Below, in pieces: positions 36,841 to 49,373 of a DNA stretch of 64,000 bases. Positions within the stretch are counted from its first letter, which is position 1. Each line of letters opens with the position of its first letter. A program made the position numbers and the translations under genes. Below the pieces are notes generated by a model, which saw nothing but the letters and a program-made list of their open reading frames with translations, had not been told where the DNA came from and made no database searches. The stretch lies in contig CAJFCJ010000001.1 in NCBI GenBank assembly GCA_904063045.1, forward strand, positions 255,501 to 319,500. Direction: 5' to 3'. The stretch is from Dimorphilus gyrociliatus (taxonomy: Eukaryota; Annelida; Polychaeta; Dinophilidae).

Positions 36841-38860
36841 TCAACATAAACATACTATATATATCCACACATACATTTATATAAATAAAAAAAATACAAA
36901 ATACATTGGACGCAAACGTCTAATTTGAATCATTTATAATAATTAGGGTGTTTAGCAAAGGTTACACAGACAGATATATTAATATAAGTAATTATGCTCA
37001 TACACATTATTATATGCATATAGGTGCCTTATATAGGCGGCGTATTAGGGAAAAATTCATATGTTCTATGGAATATGATTTGAATATTCGTTTAGAGGTC
37101 TTATTTGAGTCAAATTGAATTAGCATTGTATTCTTAATGTAAAATTCTAACGGCATTAACGAGTAAGACTTTTTTTATATATAAGAACTTAATAGAAACA
37201 AGAAATTAATTATACGTTACCCATATAACGGCTGATCCAAGTTTTTATTCGACGTGCCACTTTTCCCTATGCTATAAAATAAAGAATCCTAGAATTAAAC
37301 GAATTAGACAGTAAAACCTGCTCTTCGCTTAATGGCTTCAGGCGCATTATATAAGTATTTTGGCTATATTGGATTTTAAGGGAGGAAGAGTAGGATAAGA
37401 TTGTCTATTCCTAAAAAAAGAACCAATACATATATTTAACAATTATCTTAACGATATAAAACGAATGGAACCATCACTTCAAATATTTTACACTAAAGGG
37501 ATGAACGTTATATAATTTAATAATTTATTATATACAACTATTTATTAAATGCCAGATATTTATTTGTCTTTCAAAAAGGCTGTAACTTTTTCTTCATGTT
37601 TTATATACAAATAACAAAAGTAGATTTTTTGACGTTACAGTACCCAAATACATATATAAAAAGCGGAACTATATCAATAAAACTTCCTTCTTTTTCATCC
37701 ATCCCTTTATACTCACTTTTTTTTACTTGCTATAAATATTCCCCTGATAGATAAATTTTCTATTATGGAATAAGACATTACTGATTAATGTTTTAAAAGT
37801 TTCTGTATGAAATAGCTGACCTTAATCATTGAGGAGTTGGATGGGATAGATGTAACAAATAGCCGAGTAAGAGGAGCGGAGAATAGACTGTAAGTGTTAA
37901 AGAAAAGCAGATAGCTTTGTCATCTAAGCGTATTTGAGTCGGAGATATATGGGTGAAGTCCGAATATATTGCATTTAAAACGGTATTATGTAATAATACG
38001 CACGTTTGATGATATAATTAATGGAGTACCATTTGTATAGTCCTTCCTGTTTCGATGACAACGTAAATGTTCTGAAGTATAAAAAGATAGAAGCCGTCCT
38101 GTCTGTTTAATTTCACCCAACATCGCTTTTGCTTTTTGTTTTTATTACAAAGAAAGCGGTTTCAGAATTTCTTTTTGTTTCTGTCAGTATGAATCTCCAT
38201 TATTCTGTTTTCAAGATGAAATATCTTTGACGAATCCATTTTATTAGTATTTTCACCTTAAATGTCCCTGGACATCTGTTACGCTTCTAAGCCTTTAGTT
38301 TGACGTTGTACTTTTAGTAAGGGGATTCATAAAGATGGGTATTGGGAATTCTAATAGTTGAATGAATTGTCCATTAAGTAGACAGTCACTCGAGAGGTCG
38401 AGCTATGATGCCTGTAAAATCTCGGAGGAGAGGTCGTGGAAGCAACCAAAGTTCAGCGACAACTCATCATTACGAGGTTAAATCACATGAGAACCAGAAA
38501 CCAGATCCTTCAACTAAATAGTTTAAAGAATGAGATATAAAGCCACGGATAATCGGATTGTCGAAATGGTTACGTCTTATCCTTATAAATAGGATAGTTC
38601 ATTAAAAATGAGAATAACTAACCAATCGGTGGATTAAGTTCTTTAATACTTAAAATCAGTGAAATTGAACTATAAAACTTGGAGAAATTTGTGAAGAAGC
38701 TATCGTGACTGATTATTCCCAGAAGACAAACTTGTCAACAATTCGGTGACTCTCTACCAAGCTTTTATCATTTACCTTGTCTTATAATTATTTCCATGTA
38801 ATTGGATGTTCTTAGAGGAAAAGTTTTTAACTAAATAGTTTTAGAACAGAATTTCAAGGT
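35793..38860. other. Intergenic region
   Basis: AT-rich spacer with (AT)n at 36806-36830. CTCF-like elements lie at 36366-36376 (TGTAGATGGCG) and 36421-36433 (GTGCCACCTGTAG), again a close opposed pair. No intact gene was seen. Confidence 0.5.
36366..36433. promoter_or_regulatory. Second opposed pair of CTCF-like elements
   Basis: CTGTAGATGGCGA and, 45 bp on, GTGCCACCTGTAG. Read on opposite strands both give CTGTAGRTGGC, so this is a spaced inverted repeat of the dispersed motif. Confidence 0.4.
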
Positions 38861-38869
38861 CATTCATAA

Positions 38870-39470
38870 ATAAAACATCAATCCAAAATCGAAAAACGAC
38901 AAAAAGTCATCACATTTTTCATACTCATATCAAACAATCAGTCTTTTTATGAGGATGGAGAGGAAATTATTTCTATTTCCACATGATGGTAACCTTATAC
39001 CCAAGCTCAAGGGACGGTCAAAGTCTATCACTTAAAGATTAAGAATTCTATGGAAGAGCTCTGGAATTTCATTGATAAACAATTTAACAGAGTGGGTTAG
39101 AACACGTTGAGGAATATGTCATGACCGAAAGTGTGTAAACTGTAGAACATAAAAGCGGAAAAACCGCCAAAGGTCAGCTATCTATGTCATCGTTGTCGTT
39201 TTCCAAGACATAGAGTCAAAAGCTCCAATGGGACGGAGTCGTCAAGGCCCTCCTATTGGATTTTGGATTTATCGAGCGGACAATCGACTGAAGCCGGTAG
39301 TATTTTCGCCGCGTTGGCTACTTTCTGGGAATTTCCATGCATCTGTCTCATAAATGGCTATATCCATGGTAAAGTCTGCTAAGTTGGCACTATTAAAAGT
39401 CTTTGCAATGAATGGCTCACTTAAGAAGATGAGAAATGTCATGGATACCCTTTCTATCTATTGTTTATTT
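38870..39470 (+). pseudogene. Possible decayed RBBP6 (DWNN/zinc-knuckle/RING) copy
   Basis: Conceptual translation with stops and frame changes gives collinear resemblances to RBBP6, an E3 ligase with an N-terminal ubiquitin-like DWNN domain, a zinc knuckle and a RING. In order: SKIEKRQKVITFFILIS (DWNN strand, near 38890); HDGNLIPK (cf. DDNALIPK, near 38980); SSGISLINNLT (cf. SSASISLAQLT, near 39053); PPKVSYLCHRCRFPRH (cf. PPPSYTCFRC..PGH, near 39163); CICLINGYIHGKVC, stop, then SLCNEWL (cf. LCLIC..SYCDECI, near 39346). There are stops after the RING start, and zinc ligands are missing (last knuckle Cys, second RING Cys). No introns are visible, which would fit a processed copy. Each match alone is weak; their order is the argument. 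Confidence 0.33.
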
Positions 39471-41310
39471 TTAGAGAGCGGTGTTACATAGGTTAACATT
39501 ATTAGTAGTTTGCAGTATCACTTTTACCAAATTCATGTAAATTAGACATATCTCTTAAAGTTTCTTCGATAAACGTATATAATCGATGAATGAAAGGAAA
39601 CAAGCGAAAATGAAGTCCTTTGAATCTATAATTTTCTTTTACGCCGCATTTTTCCTTCTCTCTCGTCTCGTTAAAAAGTCAATAAAATCTCTTTTCTGCC
39701 AGAACAAAATGATAAAAAATTTCTGTCTTTTGCTGATTTTCACATATATTGCATATACTATTATCTGTAAATGGTATGCTATACAAAGGGAATCTTAATT
39801 TACAAACGTTTACGTCTTTATCTTTAATGCTGTTATTTTCCAGTCGAATAAAACGAAAAAATCCCGTAATCTAATATTTCTTTGAATTTAATGTTAAACC
39901 ATTTTCCGACCAAGTACGATTTAGCCCTTTTGCTTAAAATTTTTCTTAGTATAGCATATAATTTAAATAAGAAATCTATATAGTGAGAACTTGATCACAG
40001 ATTTATTAAGGAAAAAATAGAGTGAATGTGAGATATCACTCCGTGCCATGTAACTCTAGTTCTCGATAGCTTTTTTAAATGAAATCTTTGAAGTTCTTAA
40101 CAATCCTTTTAAACTGCAACTTCTTTCTGATTCTGTTTTATGTAATAAAAAAAACAAAAAACAAAAAAAAGAAGAAAATGTTTGTAAGAGTTTTAAGAAA
40201 TAAGATACAAAAAAAGAACTTCAACCAAAAAGACTGCCGGAAAAAATAAAAAAAAAAGGATTGGAAATGAAAAATATTACACAAGAAGATTACATAACAA
40301 TCCTGTTTATCCACTTTCTATATTGCAGTCTAGTTACTTCATTAAACAGTCAAATTATTCTTCTAAAACGGAGTATCAGACTCTTTTTACCATCGTAAAA
40401 GTGTTGTAAGCTCTCCTTTCTTCTCCTGGTCGATAGTTTTAATTGTAGGGAAGATATCTTTTACCCTTGACACAGCGGTATAAATGTATAGAGTATAAAT
40501 CCCTTATTCCTCAATAATGTCATCACGTAGACACAGCTTATTAGGCGAGACACAATGATAGGAAATTGTCAACTGACTAAGTTTCGTTTAAAAAAAATGT
40601 ATAATCTACCATATTATAAATTGAATGCTGTATATCATTTCATAATTTTAATATTAAATAGTAATCTATTCATAAGAAAACAAAATATTTCCATATTTGT
40701 ATATAGATTGTACATAAATAACGATACATTTGTTTACTTAATAAGTTATATATACTGTCTTTATGATTATGATTATCATTAGAAGATTAATAAACTTTCA
40801 ACAATTGCAGTTTTGTTATTTAAATAATATATTATTTCATATTTCGTATTTTATATACAAAAATCTTACTGCAAATAATTCAAAGAGAGGCCTAATTCTA
40901 CAATTTCCGACAACAACTTGACCGCCTAGAACGGAAGTTTTAACATTTTCATGTAAAACAAGCAAAGTAGGAAAAAACTGTAACGCCTGAGGGATGTATT
41001 TGCCGGAAAACGTGAAATCGGAAAGGGCTAAGAGCATTCTGCCAGAAAATCATCATCAAATTACCTTGTAAGAATAAATAGCCATTAATGGACAAAACGG
41101 GACAAAAGAATTAAATATAAAGAGTTAGGGAGCAGTTGATGGCAGGATTTCTCAAAGAGGAGAAAAGAAAACTTTATGGACGGAATGCATAGATCCAAAA
41201 ATTAGAACTAAATTGACAACTTAATGTATGAAATAAATAAGGGTTACATATACTTCTTTATTACACCATCACCCTCCCTTCTTTATCCTTCTTTAACATC
41301 GAAGTCATTA
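39471..41310. other. Intergenic region
   Basis: AT-rich DNA with A-rich runs (40145-40260). No gene was seen. It forms the 3' flank of the TRH-receptor-like gene. Confidence 0.5.
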
Positions 41311-42852
41311 TCACTTAAGTTCATACAACTGGCAGGTTATTTGCGAGTATCGGCAAGCTTCAGTTGAATGACCTTGTTGTCGGTTGCAGAACAACAATTG
41401 TCTGTAAGCTCTACGGAATTTCACCGACATCGCGTTGTAAAGAATCGGATTTATGGCACAATTTGCGTAGACTAGGCATCGGCAGAAGAGGCGGAACCAT
41501 AGATTTTGGTAAGGACGGGGGGCAAAGGAATTGTAGACTACCCAAATCCTATAAGGCATCCAAAGTAGGGCAAAAAGTACGACGACAAGAGCAAGCATTT
41601 TTATAACCTGTTACGAACAATCATGTATAACTTATATCTTCGTATATACAAGTAACTTTTAAATAAGTTTTAGTACTGGATAATTATTACAGCTCAATTG
41701 TAGAACATCCATATTACTTCTACGCTATCCACTATTGTTGATAACCTCCTGGGATTATCAATAGATTGGTACAAGATTATTAGATGATGCGTCTCTCTAA
41801 ACCCTGCTTTCGTTATAATAGTTTATCACTATTCTATTACAGCCCGGCCCACTTTCTCGATTAGTGGTTAGGAACGAGAATCAAAAGACAGGGATAGGAA
41901 GAGAGGTTATAAAAAATAACTAGTGATTTCCGTAGTAGCTACCAACTCCCTCGATTAGTCTCGTGCGAGTTGGCTATTTAGTAAAATATGTACGCTAATA
42001 ACACCGGTGGGGGAAAACGATATCGGACACGAAAGTGTCCAAGATGGTCTTAAATAGAAAAAATGAGATGCTAATTATGCAAATTCAACTTACTTGTACC
42101 CTAGAATTATGAGATCTTCTATACGACGAGCCCATTTGTCTTCTCCAGAAGTTAGTTCGTCTACCTATCTTTGAGGATTCTCCGAGCAAAGCCTTAGCGA
42201 TAAGGGTGTACAGAAGACAAGTGAGAAGAAGAGGAACAGCGTAAAATAATACCAAATCGCACATAAATATTATTAAATAAGTTTTCCTATTGGATAAAGA
42301 AAAATTACAGTGTTCCACTTTTAAACCCGTTCGAATTTCTTCTAGCCTCACACTTACAAACGCCAACCAAGGTGAATTATAAGCAATAGCAACTATCCAC
42401 ACTCCTAATATAATCTTCTTTGCTCTGCTCATAGTGCACAATTTCTGCGACTTAATCGGTTGACAAACAGCAAGATATCTTTCAACGGTAAACGCTGTAA
42501 TTGATAATATGGAAGCGGTCGTGCTCAGGTACTGAACATAGACAAAGAGACGACAGCCGGCCTCTCCGAAAAGCCATTTATACCGTATTAAATGAAATTC
42601 AAATAAGTAGGGTACTGCCGTTGAGAGAAGAGCCAGGCAATCGGCCACAGCCAGACTTACCAGATAACAATTTGTTGGAGTTTTCATATTAGATGTTCTA
42701 GAAACAACAAGAACTACCATTGAATTCCCTACGAACCCAACAGCAAAAAAAAATGCAACGCTAACAGTTCCAACTATTCGATATGCAGGATCATAATAAA
42801 GAGGACTCCGTGAATCTTGAAAAGATTCATTACTTGTCGAATTTTTATCCAT
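41311..42852 (-). CDS. TRHR: Thyrotropin-releasing-hormone receptor-like GPCR, two exons
   Basis: Exons 42852-42094 and 41607-41311 (minus strand) join in phase 0 across a 486-bp intron (CAA/GTAAGT ... CAG/GTTATA), giving 351 residues. The match to vertebrate TRHR is strong. TM1 has [12 protein letters not shown] and TM2 begins [19 protein letters not shown]3 has [19 protein letters not shown] followed by [18 protein letters not shown]. The second exon starts [20 protein letters not shown] and has [17 protein letters not shown]. The intron falls just before TM6. The N-terminus [11 protein letters not shown] carries glycosylation sequons. An upstream in-frame ATG at 42945 would add 31 hydrophobic residues and is less likely. 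Expected to couple through Gq to a TRH/EFLGamide-type peptide; the coupling is family knowledge, not seen here. Confidence 0.92.
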
Positions 42853-43644
42853 CCTCCAAAATAGAAGTGGAGGAGAAAGAGAAAAGAGCGTCTTTGCTTG
42901 ATTCCAAAAAAGACATAAAAGCGGAAAAAGTGATATACGCGCCACCTGTTGAGGGCACGCTTCCGTGTTGACAGATGTAAACTACTATAATAGAAAATGA
43001 GAAAAAAAAAGAGAAACAAAATAGCTTCATACATGTATCCACTATAAAATTCTTGGTTACTCAGAATTGATTTAATTGACCGCGTTAAAAGAATCTCTTT
43101 AACAGTGCGACCATTTCCCGTATCAGCTGTGGGGAGAGAAAGAAAAGAAACTAGTAGGAAACGCAACTTTCCGTGCCATCCTAAATCATGACTGACGGAT
43201 TCCTTACCCTATTTCAAATTAACTGTAAACATGTATATGCAATATATATATATATATTAGGTTGTAATATATATATATATATATATATATATTTATTTAT
43301 TTATATAAATTTATGTATACATACAAAATAGAATTTTGTACTATTCTTAATATCTGCATAAACGGAAACTCCGGTCTGGATGTCTTTATCTATAGTTTTT
43401 ATTCATATTGTATATGTGTGCACAGATATAGCTCTATGAAAGACAGAATATATTGTTGTATTTCATAATACAATTTCACAGGTGACAATACGCAAGGAAC
43501 ACATGATAACAATACATATACATTGTATTATTACATTTATGTAAATATAAATAACTAGGGATTAAACTGTTTTGTCAAGCTTTTGAACTAAAATATTAAC
43601 ATCATAGAATCCCATATACAAACACGCACTTTTTTTCTTTGCTT

Positions 43645-43697
43645 TCTCTCTCTCTCTCTCCTTCGCTCTTTTCTCTCTCTCTCTCTCTCTCTCTCTG
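43645..43697. repeat. (CT)n tract
   Basis: Interrupted CT dinucleotide repeat, over 40 bp, in intergenic DNA. Confidence 0.85.
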
Positions 43698-45424
43698 ACA
43701 TATAAGTATCAAATGCTAAAGAGAAAACTTGCAAATAACTCGTTTTAGGCCATGTATACTTGATCGGGATATCATTCCAATATATTTTGCTAATATCTTC
43801 TCAAATTCCCTTTATGCCTGAACAGAAACAATCCTACCCTCTCAGATACCATAAATATGCTGTAAAACGTAACGAAAAATATTCAGTTAATTTTTTATAA
43901 ATATGAAAAACGGAATGACAAAAAACTGACACTCTTACATAAACAGAACGTCTAAGCGAGATTGAAAGAGTAAACAATATACAGTATAGTAAGTGAAATA
44001 AAGTGAGATGAAGCAATGATGAAACCTAACAAGAGATGGCGCAAAACTCTTTATATTTTGTCTTTCTATAGGTTCTGTCATAACGTTATCTTTATTCTTT
44101 GTAACAAAAATATGGATTTATCTACAATTTTAATTTGTTGCTTTTATTTTTCTTATTTACTTTCTATTTATAAAAATTTATCTACTTTATTAATATTCAT
44201 GATGTTTAATATTCATAAATTATGTAAAGCGTAAATATAAGAACTGTACTTATACTCGTATCTTACTAATGTATAGTATGTACATAAATATGTAAATGTT
44301 AGTTTAATTAGATCATTTTCAACCCTTAACTTTATCCTCGTGTTTCTATTTTCCATTCTCAACTCAACTGTATTATATATTTTTCTATATTTCTCTTGCA
44401 ATTTTATACTATAAATATCGACAAAAGTCAGTCCCTGCCGTCCGTAAAGTTATTAATATTGATCGAAGAGTAACAGGTGAAGGTTTGTTACAAAGTAAAA
44501 CCTCGATTGTTTAAAGTAGTTTTAGATACGTTAAGATGAAAAACGAAAAATATTAATATATAAATGTATAACTATAGATAGCTAGATATTGGCATATTAA
44601 ATTAATTAATTAAAAACTGATAAAGATATAAATTAATTACAAAACAATAAATAAATAATAAAATTTAGTAGTTGCTCATTTGTAGATGATATTGTTTATT
44701 TATATCTTATTTGTTATAGACTTCTTAAGGGCCATTGTGAGTAATATATTGTTCGATTACGTGATATTCGTCATTCCTAGAATTAGTCAGAATCCAACTT
44801 TTGAATGCATAAACGTTACTGTTTCGAACAAAAAATAGAAAGCTTTTACAAGCTAATTTATTCTTAGTCATTATATTCTATTATTGGAATAGAATAGTCA
44901 TTGCTTCCGGAAATAATAAAACGCTAGTAATCTACGGTTTATTGATATATAAAAATATCTTTTCCTCTCTTAAGCTGCAATCATTATCTTTCCACTGCCG
45001 TTTAGAAGAACGACTCCTTACACTTAGTGCCTTTATTAATAAATTCATTTTTTACTTCTTCATTCCTTTAGTCTCTTTTTTTTTCAATAAGTTATTAAAT
45101 GAAATAAAGAGCTACTTATAAACAAAAAAAATATTGCTATTACAGTATGTAGATTTTAATTGATTAGGTTGTCAGAAGAGAAGAAGGCCTACATCTATAT
45201 ATTGTATATTTATAGACATAGTTTCTATGCTATACTACGAAGAGAGTATATTGTTTTTTAATATCTATTTGCTGGCTGATGTAGCGTTTCTTCTGTGTAC
45301 CTTTAAGTGCATTTATTTGTGTATAATTTAAAACTGAATACGAAACATGTAAAGAATTTTATTTTGCTGTATATATACAGTACATATGATTTATGTATAT
45401 TTATATATGTATTTGTATATGCTA

Positions 45425-45458
45425 TATACTGTATATATAAATCATGATATATACAGTA
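45425..45458. repeat. Perfect inverted repeat, 13-bp arms
   Basis: ATACTGTATATAT and its exact complement ATATATACAGTAT are separated by 8 bases (AAATCATG). Another CTGTATATATACAG palindrome lies about 60 bp upstream (45367-45380). It belongs to the recurring ACAGTATAT family. Confidence 0.75.
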
Positions 45459-45762
45459 TATTGAATTTTATTAAGTATATTTGTGAATTGTTTCATTTAT
45501 TAAAGATGCGCAAAAAGTGACTGTAAGCGACATCTGTCGTTGTTTGTATCACAAAAAAGGGATTATCGTTAGAGTCTCTTTTTCTTCTCCCAACAACACG
45601 TAAACAAGCACTCTACGTAATGGGGTATTACAAACAGACCTAACAAACAGTTTTGCACCTCCATTCTGACTTTATTTTTTATGACTAGAAAAATTTAATT
45701 CGTCGCCCATTGATTTTCTTCGTGACATTTAACTAATCTACTCAACGGAATCGTCGGAGTCG

Positions 45763-47013
45763 TCAGCGCTCGTTAAAGGTGACGGCGTTTACCCTGTTGC
45801 TAGACACCCCTGTTTTTCTTCCAGCTCTTCTCAGTATTGGTTTCGGCTCCGCTGAGCCTGGTTTAACAGGTTCAACAAATGATTGCCTAACTGGTGGTGG
45901 AGTTTTGGAAGAAGCGTGCACTTGATAGCGTCTTAATTGAGGAGCTAGTGATGGGGGTGGCCTCCTCTGGTTGGGTTGATTTTGCTGAAGTTTAAGTACT
46001 TTCTCACGACAAATTACACAGCGTAGCGGTAGGCATCGCTGATTAACGGCCGATTGTATAGTCTTGACGAAGCATTTTCGGCAGACAACTCTATGATTGC
46101 ATGGTAGTGTCTGCATGCAGGCTGTTGAGGAGAAGCAGACGACGCACTACAGGGGCAGAACGAAAAGATAAGAAAAGTAGAAAAGTCGTGACGTCATAAT
46201 TCCAGGCGTTCTTTGTACGGTCTCTTTATAAAACTCACCTCTGTTCCGGATACGGGCGTCCCTTCTTCGTCATCGGTTGCTTGTTTAGCATCTAGTTTGA
46301 CCAGAAGTTTGTCCTACAAACATATCGAGGATTTCGATAATCGAATCTATGTCATTGAAATTTCTCTAGAGACTAGTTCGAGCTTATTAATTAGCTCTCG
46401 CTGGTCATCCTTATCGGTAGTTCATTTCCGATAAGTGTATCAAGCGCTTAGCGTTCTAATGCAACATTAATGACGACAAACTCTCGACGCCTAATCGTCG
46501 TACTGCCACGTGTTTGCAGTCGCTATGGTAACGCTGCTGATCGAACATTTTCTACGCATTGATTTCTTCTTTCGGCGTACATATACTGCTGATTAGGCGA
46601 CTTCTCCCTCTATTTTTCCCTTATATTTTTCTTATAACACCGAACGTCAAATTAATCTTGACGGCGTCACTTTTCTCGCTTGGTCTCAAGCGACTAATCA
46701 GTTTGTCGACGTGCTTCCGTTTAAAAATAAAAAAGCGAAGGAGAGAGAAATGGGCGTCGCCATCTCTTTCCGATCTTATTCCGAATGTGTTGTCTCTATT
46801 TTTAATGTGAGTTCTAACTGATTTATTCTCTAATAGTAAAACATGCTTTAAAACCGATTTTTCTATGCAACTTAATTGCCAGTCAGATTTACAATACTGT
46901 TAATGACTTACGATCTTCTCATTTAGCTTTTGCAATTCCTTTTCTGCTTTCTTTTTCAGATTATTCTCTATTTGCGCTCGTCGAAATTGTTGGTATTTAG
47001 CTACCAGATACAT
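45763..47013 (-). CDS. RING-finger protein, three exons
   Basis: Exons 47013-46912, 46313-46239 and 46146-45763 (minus strand) join in phase 0 to give 186 residues. The start has a strong context (CCCGCCATGT). Residues 1-45 form a basic helix (YQQFRRAQIENNLKKKAEKE and on) that is probably coiled coil. An acidic linker follows (DDEEGTPVSGTE). The RING then has CVVC, a short ACMQTLPCNHRVVCRKC core and LRCVICRE, that is C-x2-C ... C-N-H-x4-C-x2-C ... C-x2-C. The last ~75 residues are Pro/Arg-rich and disordered. An E3 ubiquitin-ligase role is inferred from the RING. Introns carry a CRE-like TGACGTCA at 46189-46196. It is divergent from the GalNAc-transferase-like gene; the 511 bp between the two starts may be a shared promoter. 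Confidence 0.86.
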
Positions 47014-47524
47014 GGCGGGCGTTAAAATGACGCTCCAATCGCGAACGATGGCGCCACTACTGGGGCCTCCTCGCTCTGCTAAACCGACTTATTAAAGAGC
47101 CTACTCTACTGGAACCCTTTTAGCTCCTTTACCATCGTTCTAACATCGAGTTGCACAAGCTCAATAACTTAACATAGTAGTAAATTTATTCACTCAATCG
47201 GTCTATTTCCCCCAGCAGAATATTCGGTTTAGGTACTCAACAAAAAACACATCTACTCTCTTCCACCTCTATACACTTTATAATCGATCGAAATGTCTTT
47301 CACATTTTAAATCTGAGCGCGCTTTTTCATTATTTTCTTCCTACCTATCTATTCAATACACGTTCCTCGACACGCCTGACTAGCGACAGATCGGCCGTGC
47401 GTTCGTCTGCAATATTACTTATTTAGATCGACGTGTAAAAGGATAAATACAAAAATAAAAATAAATCAGGAATTTGGCGAATGTACATTTAGGACGTAGA
47501 GAACTAATCAAGAATTCCGATCCC
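47014..47524. promoter_or_regulatory. Divergent intergenic promoter region
   Basis: This separates the RING gene (minus) from the GalNAc-T-like gene (plus). It includes GATGGCGCCACTACTGG at 47048-47064, a double-sided match to the CTCF-like motif, immediately upstream of the RING start. No TATA box was evident. Confidence 0.4.
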
Positions 47525-49090
47525 ATGACTCCCAGGAATTCCCATAGGAGAAGTACGTAAAATAACTTTGTATTAATGTGACTTTAGTTAGGACGATAAA
47601 TTCCAATTCATTCCGCAGGAAATCCAACAGTTTTCTTAAAACTATGGCGGAGAGTGGAAAAATTGACCGTCAGGCAGCTGTTTTGTCTTCTATTTGTCTT
47701 GATTTGTTTATCTCTAATCCTGACGTATTCTTTGAAGAACGAATTGAACAACGTCAGAGCTAATTTTCTAACTTGGTCTGAAGAGGATGCTAATAAGATT
47801 ATAAAAGATTTAGAAGCGTTTATTCCATCGCATTGCCAATCAAATGTTTATAGAACCGGTGGACTAAAAAGTTCTTCTATATTAATCAATGTTGATGAAA
47901 ATAATTGGAGACTCCTAGAGGGAACGCTCTTTTCTATTCAACGCTATACAGATGAGAAATTAATTAGGGAAATCATAGTCTACGATGACAGAATTTCATC
48001 GTTTGGGGGGGAAGTTGTTGGAAAGTTAGTGAACGCCTGTAAATCAATATGTAAGCTCTTAAGATCTGAGACGAAGCTGGGGGAGGCGTCGGCAAGACAT
48101 AAGATGACGCAGGTCGCTAAAGGGGATGTACTAGTCTTTATAGAGTCTGGTGTATTAGTGACGCCTCATTGGATGGCGCCACTACTTCATACATTGCATG
48201 AAGGGGGTCCATCTATCGTCTCGCCGAGAATAGATTCTATTGAAAAGATGCGAACTGTTCGTGAGATGCCCGAGTATAAATCTGCCTTTACATGGTCATT
48301 TAGCACGATGTGGACCATTGAAGATGGACTGAATGTTCTAGACGGTCGAGTAATAGCCATCAGTCGAACAGTGTATGAAGCACTAGGCGAATATGACCCG
48401 GAATTTGAAGCCGGCGGCGGTGCTAATTTAGATCTGTCAATCAGAGCAATGTTATGCAAAGTTTCAATTATTTACTCGGAATGTTCAAGAATCGGCATAC
48501 AAGACGCATATATTCCACGTAAGGTGTATAGCTTGAAAAACTTTCGCCGTTTAACTTTACTTTGGTTTCCTACGCTACGAAGCGCCATCTACCGTCTAGC
48601 TGATATAAACCCGTCAACAGATGAGGCAGAAGCTCGATCTATTGAGATAAGAAAGGAATTCTTCAGGGAACGTCAAGGCATCTGTGCTAACGAGTCAACA
48701 CTCCTAGGTAGACACGGTGTAGTATATCCTGACAAAGACACGACAGCTCTGGGTATGCTAGAATCCCAATCGACATCCTTATGTATCTTCGCTGCGCGTA
48801 ATTCCCCACCGTCTTTAACTCTTTGCACATCGAGCGTTTATAGATCGTACGCTATAGTTTCATTGAACGAAAGGAAACAACTAAAAATTGGCTCTTCTTG
48901 CTTAAATTATCACAAGACTTTAAAAGCTATTGAATGCGGAACTCTAACAAGCAAGTGGGAGTTTTCACCTTTGGGGGAAATTCGGGAAGAAAAGACAGGT
49001 AAATGTCTTAAAGTTGATGGAAACTCGGAAATTAAAATGGGATTCTGTACGGAAATGACAAAAGAAAAGTGGAGACTCAAAAAATTATGA
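47525..49090 (+). CDS. Polypeptide GalNAc-transferase-like protein, probably catalytically inactive
   Basis: Exons 47525-47552 and 47619-49090 are joined over a 66-bp intron (AGAA/GTACGT ... CCGCAG/GAAATC), giving 499 residues. The short first exon supplies the missing Met; in its absence the frame has an upstream stop. It is a type II Golgi protein: a short basic cytosolic end, then TM LFCLLFVLICLSLILTYSL, a stem and a GT27-like fold (SILINVDENNWRLLEGTLFS, REIIVYDD). The metal-binding DxH motif is ESG at about 185-187, and the acceptor-loop WGGENLE is replaced by AGGGANLDL at about 274. Active enzymes need these, so it is likely a pseudoenzyme. The last ~130 residues form a ricin-B-type beta-trefoil with QxW-like SKWEF and EKWRL. 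It might act as a glycan-binding or regulatory partner of active GalNAc-Ts. Confidence 0.85.
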
Positions 49091-49373
49091 TTAGATATAG
49101 AAACAATTTGTTTGATCTTTATAATGTTGGAAGGTAGCTATCAAAACCTTGCAAATAGAACATTTAGATATAATAAAAATGACACCTAGTCTTTTATGTT
49201 TAGTGAATTCCTGTAAAATAAAATAATATTCATGGAAAGAATAACAACTACATTTATAGAGTTTTTATAAAATAAAATGCTAATCTGACTTCTCATTTGC
49301 TAGAAATAATAAATGTGCATTCTTAATTTACATTGTCTATAAAAAGAAAGACTCGCACGCATTCGAGAGGAAG

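Larger units (their letters stand above)
42853..45762. other. Intergenic region
   Basis: Contains a CTCF-like GCGCCACCTGTTG at 42939-42951 close to the TRH-receptor 5' end, and AGATGGCGC at 44034. (AT)n is at 43262-43292, (CT)n at 43648-43697, and a strong hairpin at 45425-45458. No gene was seen. Confidence 0.5.

Noticed and set aside
38161-38290. Start of a DWNN-like reading (HYSVFKMKYL) as the N-terminus of the RBBP6-like pseudogene
   Set aside because: It lies about 700 bp too far upstream of the other RBBP6-like segments; the segment near 38890 fits the expected spacing better.
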